64,000 bases of DNA, from the NCBI GenBank assembly GCA_002399405.1, contig DHDP01000010.1, positions 11,981-75,980 of the forward strand, given 5' to 3'. This document shows, one piece after another, positions 51,019 through 58,236 of the stretch. The position numbers and the translations under genes are program-made. The notes under the pieces are model-generated. The model was not told the origin of the DNA and searched no databases. It was given only the letters and a program-made list of their open reading frames with translations. The DNA comes from Treponema sp. UBA4873 (GTDB lineage: Bacteria; Spirochaetota; Spirochaetia; Treponematales; Treponemataceae). Within the stretch, counting starts at the first letter, position 1, and each line of letters opens with the position of its first letter.

Positions 51019-51561
51019 TCAGGCAGTGCGGACTGCTTCTTTTCCTGCTGCGACGGCCCCTGTATTGACCGGAATAAGACGATGTTTTTCTTCGGGGAAA
51101 AATTCTTTGAAGAATGATTCCGTTTCGACGAGCGCGAGCGCATTCGTTGCTGCGGCAAGTGCCCCGAGCATGACCATATTCGCCGTTTTCTCGTTTCCGA
51201 TTTTCCGCGCAATATCCGTCGCCGGAATGCTCACGATTCTGACGTCCGTTCTGCGGGGCGGCTCTGTAATGAGCGTCGTATTGACGAGCATAAGTCCGTT
51301 CGGCTTGATTATCTGTTCCGCGGCTGCAAGGCTGTCCTGATTCATGACGACGACGGAATCCGCCCGTGAAATGACGGGACTTGCGATTTCCGTATCGGAA
51401 ATAATAACGTTCGCACGGGCTATTCCGCCGCGTTTTTCTGCGCCGTAGAACGGGAAAAAAGTCACGTTTTTTCCTTCCTTCATCGCGCAGAATGCCCATA
51501 TCTGTCCGAGCGAAACGATTCCCTGTCCGCCGAAACCGGTGAAAAATGTTTTTTCCGTCAT
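51019..51561 (-). CDS. 2-oxoacid:ferredoxin oxidoreductase, gamma subunit
   Basis: A 180-residue subunit of a four-subunit 2-oxoacid oxidoreductase (KorC/VorC type). 'FTGFGGQGIVSLGQIWAFCA' at the start and 'TFFPFYGAEKRGGIARANVI' mark the gamma domain, which closes the active site and helps electron transfer. The start at 51561 overlaps the beta-subunit stop (ATGA); a longer frame would lie within that gene. Last gene of the operon on the minus strand. Confidence 0.9.
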   Translation of the reverse strand: MTEKTFFTGFGGQGIVSLGQIWAFCAMKEGKNVTFFPFYGAEKRGGIARANVIISDTEIASPVISRADSVVVMNQDSLAAAEQIIKPNGLMLVNTTLITEPPRRTDVRIVSIPATDIARKIGNEKTANMVMLGALAAATNALALVETESFFKEFFPEEKHRLIPVNTGAVAAGKEAVRTA

Positions 51562-52343
51562 TGTGCGCCTCCCTTTGTCCTCTGAAGGAAATTGTCCGGC
51601 AGCGTGTTTTTGATTTCGCCGAGAGGGTAGTACGGAATCAGCTTTTCCGCAACCATGTCCGCAGCCTGCACGGGCGAAACGCCCCAGTTTGTCGGGCACG
51701 GAGACAGGACTTCCACCATCGTCGAACCGTATCCGGACATCTGCGCCTCGAATGCGGTTCGTATATACGTTTTGAGCTGTCTCACATGCGCGGCTGTGTC
51801 GGTCGCTCCGCGAGCCAGATACGTCGTTCCCTGCAGCGTCGCGAGCATTTCCAGAACTTTTATGGGATACCCCATGCCCGCCGGAAATTCAGGATCGCGT
51901 CCGAGCGGGGCGGTCGCCGCCTTCTGATGGACGAGCGTTGTCGGAGCCATCTGTCCGCCCGTCATTCCGTAAATCGCGTTGTTGATGAAAACCGTCGTGA
52001 ACCGTTCTCCGCGGTTGGCTGCATGCACTGTTTCCGCCGTGCCGATTGCCGCAAGATCTCCGTCTCCCTGATAGCAGATGACGAGGTGGTCGTTCAGGAT
52101 CCGTTTTACGGCGCTCGCTGCGGCCGGAGTCCTGCCGTGTGCCGGCTGAACGGAGTCGAAATCGAAATACAAATCGGCCCATATTGCGCAGCCGACGGGA
52201 TTCGTAATAATCGATTTTTCGCGGAGTCCCATTTCGTCCACAAGTTCCGCGATGATCCGGTGTACGACTCCGTGTCCGCATCCTGCGCAGTATTTTGTCT
52301 GAACCTTAATCAGCGATTCCGGATGTGCGTATGTTTTTTTCAT
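51558..52343 (-). CDS. 2-oxoacid:ferredoxin oxidoreductase, beta (TPP-binding) subunit
   Basis: A 261-residue thiamine diphosphate-binding subunit. 'KYCAGCGHGVVHRIIAELV' near residue 17 holds cysteines for an iron-sulphur cluster, and 'CYQGDGDLAAIGTAETVHAA' near 88 with 'NNAIYGMTGGQMAPTT' is the TPP/Mg2+ motif. It decarboxylates the 2-oxoacid and passes electrons to ferredoxin. Overlaps alpha and gamma genes by four bases each. Confidence 0.92.
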   Translation of the reverse strand: MKKTYAHPESLIKVQTKYCAGCGHGVVHRIIAELVDEMGLREKSIITNPVGCAIWADLYFDFDSVQPAHGRTPAAASAVKRILNDHLVICYQGDGDLAAIGTAETVHAANRGERFTTVFINNAIYGMTGGQMAPTTLVHQKAATAPLGRDPEFPAGMGYPIKVLEMLATLQGTTYLARGATDTAAHVRQLKTYIRTAFEAQMSGYGSTMVEVLSPCPTNWGVSPVQAADMVAEKLIPYYPLGEIKNTLPDNFLQRTKGGAQ

Positions 52344-53419
52344 TGTATTCCTCCGTTCACTATCTGACGGATGCGCTCGAAAATTTCTTCCTCCGTCGGA
52401 ATCACGCCGCCGGCATGCGGAAGCAGACTGACAGGCACTCTGTCGTGTACTGAAAGCCTCACGTCTTCTATCAGCTGTCCCATACTCATTTCCACGACGA
52501 GCATCGGTTTTCCGCTTCCTGAAATCCGCTCAAGTTCCGTATACGGAAACGGCCAGAGCGTTATAGGCCGGAAGAGGCCGACCTTCAGTCCCTGTTCGGC
52601 CGCCAGCTGCTGTGCTCCCTGACAGACACGCGCCGCGCTGCCGTAAGCGATGAGTACGATATCAGCTCCCTCGCAGCCGTTTTCTTCGAACCGTATTTCT
52701 TCGGCTTCTATTTTTTTATACCGCTCGTATCTGGCGCGGACCTTTCGTTCAAGTTCTTCGGGATCAAGTATGATCGAAGTGATGTGATGCGGTTTCCGGT
52801 GCGTCTGCTCCATCTGTCCGACCGACCATTCCGATTTTACGGGCAGGGAGGCCTGCTCCTTGTATTCGGGAAGCGCGACGCTTTCCATCATCTGTCCGAT
52901 AAGGCCGTCACCGAGAATCATGGCGGGCATGCGCCATTTGTCCGCAAGGTCGAACGCAATGTACGTAAGGTCCGCCGCTTCCTGAACGCTTTTCGGCGCG
53001 AGAACGAGTACGTGATAGTCTCCGTGTCCGCCGCCTCTTGTCGACTGAAAATAATCGCTCTGCGCCGGCGCGATAGATCCGAGACCCGGTCCGCCGCGCA
53101 CCATGTTGATATACACGCAGGGCAAATCTGCTCCTGCTGCGTAGGAAATTCCTTCCTGCTTGAGCGAGATTCCGGGACTCGACGAACTTGTCATTGCCCG
53201 TATTCCGGTGCTTGCCGCGCCGTAGACCATGTTGATTGCAGCGAGCTCGCTTTCCGCCTGAATGAAAATCCTGTCGTGTTCCGCCATATGACACGCCATC
53301 CACGCAATAAGTTCGTTCTGCGGCGTTATAGGATATCCGAAATATGCTCCGCATCCCGCTCTGATTGCCGATTCCGCAATCGCTTCATTGCCTTTCATCA
53401 GTATACGTTTCTGATTCAC
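52340..53419 (-). CDS. 2-oxoacid:ferredoxin oxidoreductase, alpha subunit (VorB/KorA)
   Basis: A 359-residue pyrimidine-binding and transketolase-like subunit. 'GNEAIAESAIRAGCGAYFGY' and 'PITPQNELIAWMACHM' match VorB-type alpha subunits; 'MTSSSSPGISLKQEGISYAA' contacts the TPP. This argues for branched-chain 2-oxoacids (VOR) or 2-oxoglutarate (KOR) as substrate; the enzyme cannot be assigned more narrowly from sequence. Such enzymes make or consume acyl-CoAs, and the neighbouring fabH needs acyl-CoA primers, an inferred link. Confidence 0.9.
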   Translation of the reverse strand: MNQKRILMKGNEAIAESAIRAGCGAYFGYPITPQNELIAWMACHMAEHDRIFIQAESELAAINMVYGAASTGIRAMTSSSSPGISLKQEGISYAAGADLPCVYINMVRGGPGLGSIAPAQSDYFQSTRGGGHGDYHVLVLAPKSVQEAADLTYIAFDLADKWRMPAMILGDGLIGQMMESVALPEYKEQASLPVKSEWSVGQMEQTHRKPHHITSIILDPEELERKVRARYERYKKIEAEEIRFEENGCEGADIVLIAYGSAARVCQGAQQLAAEQGLKVGLFRPITLWPFPYTELERISGSGKPMLVVEMSMGQLIEDVRLSVHDRVPVSLLPHAGGVIPTEEEIFERIRQIVNGGIQ

Positions 53420-53658
53420 AGCTCGTCTCCTTCGAGTTCATACACCTCGATTGCCGTATCGGGACACACTACGTAACAGGAACCGCATGCAATACACGTT
53501 CCTGTGTCGGTTTCCGGTTTCTCCGCGAATACGGCCGGAAATATTCCGGTGGAATTCACTGAAGTTCCGGCTGCAAGTATGTGCCGCGGACAGGCTCTGA
53601 CGCACAGGTAACAGCCTTTGCATCGTTCGCTGTCAATGGTGATTTTTCCTCTTTTCAT
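53416..53658 (-). CDS. 2-oxoacid:ferredoxin oxidoreductase, delta (ferredoxin) subunit
   Basis: An 80-residue ferredoxin-like subunit with two 4Fe-4S motifs: 'CKGCYLCVRACP' and 'CIACGSCYVVCP'. It transfers electrons out of the enzyme. The ATG at 53658 follows a TGGGAG ribosome-binding site; a TTG four codons earlier is the alternative. It is the first gene of the operon and overlaps the alpha gene by four bases. A candidate -10 box TATAAT is found on the minus strand at 53687-53692, without an obvious -35. Confidence 0.9.
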   Translation of the reverse strand: MKRGKITIDSERCKGCYLCVRACPRHILAAGTSVNSTGIFPAVFAEKPETDTGTCIACGSCYVVCPDTAIEVYELEGDEL

Positions 53659-53686
53659 ACATACTCCCAATAAAATAGTAAGTAAG

Positions 53687-53692
53687 ATTATA
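53687..53692 (-). promoter_or_regulatory. -10 box of the oxidoreductase operon
   Basis: TATAAT on the minus strand, about 29 bases upstream of the ferredoxin-subunit start. No good -35 hexamer at the usual spacing is visible, so activation by another factor is possible. Confidence 0.4.
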
Positions 53693-53765
53693 CTGCTGTT
53701 TCCCCGTAGACAGATTCTTTTCGTAAATATTCAGCAATTTCTGATTTTTACGATGTTTTTGTTTG

Positions 53766-53792
53766 TTTTGTCAATATGACACATTGACAAAA
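53766..53792. promoter_or_regulatory. Perfect 10-bp inverted repeat over the fabH promoter
   Basis: TTTTGTCAAT (53766-53775) and ATTGACAAAA (53783-53792) form a perfect dyad with a 7-base centre. The right arm contains the -35 hexamer of the fabH promoter, so a bound protein would block RNA polymerase. The layout resembles operators of fatty-acid synthesis regulators, but the sequence does not match the FapR or FabR consensus that I know. Confidence 0.6.
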
Positions 53793-53811
53793 TTTGTATT
53801 TATGTTATATT
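53784..53811 (+). promoter_or_regulatory. fabH promoter
   Basis: TTGACA (53784-53789), 16-base spacer and TATATT (53806-53811). The leader to fabH is about 63 bases with a TAAGGAG ribosome-binding site. Confidence 0.75.
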
Positions 53812-53881
53812 TTCAACGTCCACACATATTTTAGATGCTGTTTTCCGTAGAAAAGTTGCACTTTTAAGGAGTTTTCTTTCC

Positions 53882-54895
53882 ATGGCAATTGAAATTACCG
53901 CTACCGGCAGCTATGTACCGGAAAAAATAGTAACAAACGACGATCTTTCGAAAATAGTTGAAACATCCGACGAATGGATTCGCTCGCACACGGGTATCAG
54001 TACCCGTCATATTGCGAGCGACGATGAAGCGACTAGCGATCTGGCGTATGAGGCGGCAATGAGCGTTCTGCGCGCTGCCGATCCCGAGGATCCCGGACGT
54101 GCAGCCGCCGGCATCGACCTCGTCGTCGTTTCGACGGCCTCACCCGACTATCCGGGCTTTCCGTCCGTGGCGTGTATAGTGCAGAACAGAATCGGAGCAA
54201 AGAATGCAGCCGCTATGGATTTAACGGCCGGCTGCACAGGATTTATTTACGCGCTTGAGACGGCAGCCGGCATGATGACGGCCGGGGGCAGAAAGAGGGC
54301 GCTTGTTATCGGCGCGGATACGCTGTCGCGTATTACCGACTGGACAGACCGGAATACGTGCGTTCTGTTCGGCGACGGAGCCGGAGCCGTGCTGCTTGAG
54401 TCTACGGATGCGCCTTCCTCCGGTCCGGGGAAGCGTGGCATAATCCGTTCCATTCTCGGAGCCGACGGATCAGGCTTTGAATATCTTATGCTGCGCCGGG
54501 GCGGTACGCGGGAGCCGTTCAAAAAAGGTGAGGTCGTCGAAAGACCTGCATACATCGAAATGGACGGACCTGCGGTCTATCTGTTTGCGGTGAACGCCGT
54601 TGCGACTACGATAAAAAAACTCCTTTATTCGGAAGGGCTTTCCATGGATCAGATAGCGCGCATAGTTCCCCATCAGGCGAACGAACGCATAATAAGCGCA
54701 GCCGCAAAACGTCTCGGAGTCAGCATGGATAAATTCTTCCTCAATATCGGAAAATATGCGAATACTTCGACGGCGTCGGTTCCGATTGCACTCAATGAGC
54801 TGGCTCATGAAGGTTCGCTGAAAAAAGGCGATATTATCATGACTATAGGATTCGGTGCCGGGCTCACGTACGGCGGCAACCTGATAGTCTGGTAA
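53882..54895 (+). CDS. fabH: 3-oxoacyl-[acyl-carrier-protein] synthase III (FabH)
   Basis: Initiates fatty acid synthesis by condensing an acyl-CoA primer with malonyl-ACP; 337 residues. The catalytic Cys is C118 in 'DLTAGCTGFIYAL', His H264 in 'VPHQANERII' and Asn near 294 in 'GKYANTSTASV'. The gene is alone: no other fab genes adjoin it, which is unusual since fabH often sits in a fab cluster. It has its own promoter and operator-like dyad. It lies between the oxidoreductase operon and the flagellar operon, reading toward flgB; a weak CTCCG/CGGAG hairpin follows near 54904-54916. Confidence 0.94.
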   Translation: MAIEITATGSYVPEKIVTNDDLSKIVETSDEWIRSHTGISTRHIASDDEATSDLAYEAAMSVLRAADPEDPGRAAAGIDLVVVSTASPDYPGFPSVACIVQNRIGAKNAAAMDLTAGCTGFIYALETAAGMMTAGGRKRALVIGADTLSRITDWTDRNTCVLFGDGAGAVLLESTDAPSSGPGKRGIIRSILGADGSGFEYLMLRRGGTREPFKKGEVVERPAYIEMDGPAVYLFAVNAVATTIKKLLYSEGLSMDQIARIVPHQANERIISAAAKRLGVSMDKFFLNIGKYANTSTASVPIALNELAHEGSLKKGDIIMTIGFGAGLTYGGNLIVW

Positions 54896-54932
54896 AAGAG
54901 CGCTCCGGAACGGAGAAGATTGCATTTTTTTC

Positions 54933-54959
54933 TAAACAAGCGTTTTTATTTACCGATAA
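54933..54959 (+). promoter_or_regulatory. Sigma-28-like promoter of flgB operon
   Basis: TAAA (54933-54936), 15 bases, ACCGATAA (54952-54959): seven of eight positions match the FliA/SigD -10 element GCCGATAA at the expected spacing. Transcription would start near base 54966, at or next to the ATG at 54967, implying a leaderless or almost leaderless mRNA. Confidence 0.6.
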
Positions 54960-54966
54960 TCAAGGT

Positions 54967-55383
54967 ATGAATACCTTTACGAGATCAGTAGATTTACTCC
55001 ACCGCGGCATGGATGTCGATTCACTGCGGTATCAGGTTTCCGCCAACAATATGGCGAACAGTGAAGTACCGAATTTCAAGCGGTCCGTAGTTAACTTCGA
55101 GAGTGAACTCAAGCGCGCGTTTGAATCGGAGGAGGCCGCGAAAAGCGGTTTCCAGCTGACGCGTACCGACGGCCGGCATATCGCTTTGAACGAACCGTAT
55201 GACTATCGTGAGGTGCAGCCGCGCCGCGTGCTCGACTATACGACGACGAGCAAGGCAAACGGCAATAACGTCGACGCAGAGACTGAAGCGATGCTCGTTC
55301 TCCAGACACAGATGCAGTACAAGCTGCTTTCCGAGCTGACGAATTTCGAGTTTTCTCAGGTTAATACGGCGATGAAGAAATAG
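54967..55383 (+). CDS. flgB: Flagellar basal-body rod protein FlgB
   Basis: Proximal rod protein of the flagellum, 138 residues. The N-terminal 'RGMDVDSLRYQVSANNMANS' and C-terminal 'VDAETEAMLVLQTQMQYKLL' helices are the rod/hook family signature that polymerises into a coiled axial structure. Start ATG has AAGG three bases upstream, close to the predicted transcription start. It leads the flgB-flgC-fliE-fliF-fliG-fliH-fliI-fliJ operon. A perfect 13-bp hairpin begins two bases after its stop. Confidence 0.93.
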   Translation: MNTFTRSVDLLHRGMDVDSLRYQVSANNMANSEVPNFKRSVVNFESELKRAFESEEAAKSGFQLTRTDGRHIALNEPYDYREVQPRRVLDYTTTSKANGNNVDAETEAMLVLQTQMQYKLLSELTNFEFSQVNTAMKK

Positions 55384-55385
55384 AC

Positions 55386-55413
55386 GCCAAAAAGCCATCC
55401 ATGGCTTTTTGGC
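55386..55413. repeat. Perfect 13-bp inverted repeat after flgB
   Basis: GCCAAAAAGCCAT (55386-55398) and ATGGCTTTTTGGC (55401-55413) pair perfectly around a 2-base centre. The T-run is inside the stem rather than after it, so it is a poor terminator; it may be an mRNA-processing or stability element that adjusts flgB versus flgC levels, or a protein-binding dyad. Confidence 0.75.
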
Positions 55414-55527
55414 TCTGCGGGTTATGCAAAGTATAACTCGCGAGATGTGATGCGGGTTGACGACGCGCCCTCCGTGGCGCCGGATAAAACAGTGAACGCC
55501 GTCACACTTTTTTTTGCTCTGCGGGTT
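55412..55527. repeat. Direct 12-bp repeats bounding the flgB-flgC spacer
   Basis: GCTCTGCGGGTT occurs at 55412-55423 and again at 55516-55527, each preceded by a T-run; a further GCGGGTT lies in between near 55451. The 180-bp gap between flgB and flgC holds no plausible gene. GCGCC/GGCGC near 55467-55482 forms a small hairpin. The origin of the spacer (duplication or a small inserted element) is unknown. Confidence 0.6.
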
Positions 55528-55563
55528 CCGGGTTCATTGTAAACTTTTTTATAGGAGATGCTT

Positions 55564-56025
55564 ATGGGACTTTTTACCAGTATAAACGTTGCTGCAACGG
55601 GAATGAGTGCGGAACGGTTGCGATCCGACGTCATCTCGAACAATATTGCAAACGCTTCTACGACCCGCACTCAGGAAGGCGGCCCGTTCAAACGCTCCCG
55701 CATCGTACTTGAGGCTGCCGGCGACAAAACAACCCAGTGGCGTTCTCCGTTTACTCCTGATGACCTGGACAACGGCCCGGGGAAGGGGGTCAAAGTCCTC
55801 AAAATCGTAAAGGACACCGATACGGCAGGGCGCCTTGTCTACGACCCGACACATCCCGATGCAGTCAAATCGGGTCCGAACAAGGGATACGTCGAATATC
55901 CGAACGTCAACATAGTGAACGAAATGGTTGATCTTATCTCCGCTTCCCGCGCGTATGAGGCCAACTCGACTGTGATAGAGGGAGCAAAGGATATGTTCTC
56001 TTCCGCACTGGAAATAGGCAGATAA
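55564..56025 (+). CDS. flgC: Flagellar basal-body rod protein FlgC
   Basis: Rod protein of 153 residues beginning 'GLFTSINVAATGMSAERLRS' and ending 'VDLISASRAYEANSTVIEGA', the canonical FlgC ends. The ATG at 55564 is preferred because AGGAG lies six bases upstream; an ATG at 55558 directly abuts it. The gene is separated from flgB by 180 bases, while in most spirochetes they are adjacent. Confidence 0.93.
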   Translation: MGLFTSINVAATGMSAERLRSDVISNNIANASTTRTQEGGPFKRSRIVLEAAGDKTTQWRSPFTPDDLDNGPGKGVKVLKIVKDTDTAGRLVYDPTHPDAVKSGPNKGYVEYPNVNIVNEMVDLISASRAYEANSTVIEGAKDMFSSALEIGR

Positions 56026-56055
56026 CAGCGGTATAATTAAGTACGGTGGGTAAAA

Positions 56056-56415
56056 ATGAAGATTCCTGAATTCAGTACATTACAGATGACGCGCACGGAC
56101 CCGGCTCATACGGGAACTGCAAAGCTTTCCGATATTGCCGGTGCTCCTTTCAGCGGCATTCCGTCGGCGGCTGAGAAAGGTGCTGAAAAGACGCAGCTTA
56201 ACTTTGAGGATTATCTGCTTAACGCAATGAACTCGATGAACAGCCAGCAGATCGACGTGTCGAATCTTGAACAGCAGGTTCTTACCGATCCTGATTCGGT
56301 CGATCCTCAGGACGTGACGATTGCAATGGCGAAAGCCCGCATGTCGCTCAACCTTGCGCAGACAGTCATCGACCGTATCGTCACGGGCTGGAACGAAATT
56401 ACAACGACACGGTAA
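56056..56415 (+). CDS. fliE: Flagellar hook-basal body protein FliE
   Basis: Small protein of 119 residues linking the MS ring to the rod. The C-terminal 'TDPDSVDPQDVTIAMAKARM' and 'SLNLAQTVIDRIVTGWNEI' match FliE. The N-terminus is about 15 residues longer than usual and polar. 30 bases after flgC; 107 bases before fliF, the largest gap in the operon after flgB-flgC, with a TACAAT/TATAAT-rich stretch (56474-56487) that may be a secondary promoter. Confidence 0.9.
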   Translation: MKIPEFSTLQMTRTDPAHTGTAKLSDIAGAPFSGIPSAAEKGAEKTQLNFEDYLLNAMNSMNSQQIDVSNLEQQVLTDPDSVDPQDVTIAMAKARMSLNLAQTVIDRIVTGWNEITTTR

Positions 56416-56522
56416 ATCCGGTGTTTTTTACGTTAAATAGAAGTTTCCGCTTTTCAAATGCACCGAAATGTGCTACAATAATATAATAATAGTTTTAACG
56501 ATTCGTTCACGGGAGGGGACAG

Positions 56523-58232
56523 ATGAACGAATGGCTTAAAAAGCTGACAACATCCGTAAAAGATTTATGGGCAAAAGGTACAACGGTACAGAAAATCATT
56601 CTGTTTGCTGTCATTGCCGCTGTAATCGTAGCAATCGTTCTCGCAACGACTCTTTCTGCAAAACCGACGACGGTGCGCCTTTTTAACGCGCCCGTCACCG
56701 ATGAAACTGCACGTACGAAGATTCTCGATAAACTGAGTGAACAGAACGTCGCCGCTTACACGACGGACGACGGCTATATTTCCGTGCCTGACGAAAGGAC
56801 TGCCCGCCGTATGCGCGACGTGCTTATCAGCGAAGGTCTTGTTCCGTCGAACATCGATCCGTTTGCGAGCTTTTACAACAGAAGCTGGTCGACGACTGAT
56901 GCGGAACAGAACGTCAAGTTGAAAAATGCAATCACGCAGACTGTCAAGCAGCATATTGAAGCGCTCGACGACGTGACGAGCGCCGACGTTAATATCGTGC
57001 TGCCCGACGACAAACTTTTTTCCGCCGACCAGAATCCTGTCACGGCGAGCATAATTCTGCGCGTGAAACCGGCAAGTTCGCTGCTTTCCGACCGCAAGCG
57101 CATTCTCGGCATACAGCGCCTTGTGCAGATGGCTGTCGAGGGACTGCAGCCGGACAACATCACTATAGCCGATGCTGACGGCAACATTCTCAATGATTTT
57201 GCCGGCATGGCCGACAGCGACAGAGTCGACCTCGTCGCGAAGCAGCAGAAACTGATACAGAAACTAGAGACTCAGTACCGTGCGAAAATCCTCAAGTCGC
57301 TTCAGAGTACGCTTACGGCGGACCGCGTGCGCGACCTCGACATCAAGATAGACATGGACATGTCGAAAAAAACGTCGGACTCTACAATTTATTCGCCGAT
57401 CGTTATCAAAAAAGATAATCCCGATACGCCGTACGATGATTCGGAATACCGCGACACGCTGCCTGTTTCGCAGCAGACTGTCACGAAGGAATGGCAGGGC
57501 ACCGGTTATAATCCTGAAGGACCTGCGGGAACGGAGGGGCAGACGCCTCCGGTCTATTCCGACATGTCCAATGTTATCGGAAAGTCAACCGAGACGGGCG
57601 TGACGCAGAACAACGTCGTGAATACGACGAAAACGCAGGAAGAGGTAAGCCCTCAGATTGACCGCGTCACCGTGGCTGTAAACGTCGACGGCATATGGAC
57701 GACGCCGAAAGATACGAAGAGCCACAATTATCTCATAAACGACGACGGCTCGATCAAGCGTGTGTATACTCCTGTCTCAAAGGAAACGCTTGAGCAGCTT
57801 GCCAGTTATGTGCAGGACGCTGTCGGATACGATAAAAGCAGAAATTACCGCGTTACTGTTACGAATATTCAGTTTGACCGCACCGCGCAGTTTGCGGCGG
57901 AAGATGAAGCGTATTTCAAAGCGCTTCAGACCCGCCGGACAGTTCTGCTGGTGCTTGCCGCAATCGCCATTGTGCTCGTCGGATTCATTGCTTTCCGTTT
58001 TGTGAGCAGGGAAATCGAACGGCGCAAACGGCTCCGCGACGAGGAACTTCTCAGAAAGCAGCAGGCGGCGCGCGAACAGGCGCTGTGGGACGCGAAGGAA
58101 GACGGAATGGAAGTCACGATGTCGGTCGAGGAATCGCGCCGGGCGGAGCTGCAGGAAAACGCTGTCGCGATGGCAAAGGAGCATCCGGAAGACGTTGCGA
58201 TGCTCATACGTACGTGGCTGATGGAGGAGTAA
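56523..58232 (+). CDS. fliF: Flagellar M-ring protein FliF
   Basis: Forms the MS ring in the inner membrane, 569 residues. Two membrane helices flank the periplasmic part: 'IILFAVIAAVIVAIVLATTL' at residues 22-41 and 'TVLLVLAAIAIVLVGFIAF' near 474-492. The ring-building motifs are visible ('DVTSADVNIVLPDDKLFSAD', 'ASIILRVKPASSLL'). The C-terminal cytosolic tail ('EHPEDVAMLIRTWLMEE') is the FliG-binding segment. GGGAGGGG precedes the ATG. Confidence 0.95.
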   Translation: MNEWLKKLTTSVKDLWAKGTTVQKIILFAVIAAVIVAIVLATTLSAKPTTVRLFNAPVTDETARTKILDKLSEQNVAAYTTDDGYISVPDERTARRMRDVLISEGLVPSNIDPFASFYNRSWSTTDAEQNVKLKNAITQTVKQHIEALDDVTSADVNIVLPDDKLFSADQNPVTASIILRVKPASSLLSDRKRILGIQRLVQMAVEGLQPDNITIADADGNILNDFAGMADSDRVDLVAKQQKLIQKLETQYRAKILKSLQSTLTADRVRDLDIKIDMDMSKKTSDSTIYSPIVIKKDNPDTPYDDSEYRDTLPVSQQTVTKEWQGTGYNPEGPAGTEGQTPPVYSDMSNVIGKSTETGVTQNNVVNTTKTQEEVSPQIDRVTVAVNVDGIWTTPKDTKSHNYLINDDGSIKRVYTPVSKETLEQLASYVQDAVGYDKSRNYRVTVTNIQFDRTAQFAAEDEAYFKALQTRRTVLLVLAAIAIVLVGFIAFRFVSREIERRKRLRDEELLRKQQAAREQALWDAKEDGMEVTMSVEESRRAELQENAVAMAKEHPEDVAMLIRTWLMEE

Positions 58233-58236
58233 GAGT

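Noticed and set aside
51014..51699. Longer gamma-subunit frame and a frame on the same strand inside it
   Set aside because: The extra N-terminal residues come from the end of the beta-subunit gene; the ATGA overlap start fits operon structure and family length.
54904..54930. Hairpin CTCCG-gaa-CGGAG as fabH terminator
   Set aside because: The stem is only five base pairs and the T-run starts about 8 to 10 bases further on, so termination would be weak; not listed as a terminator.
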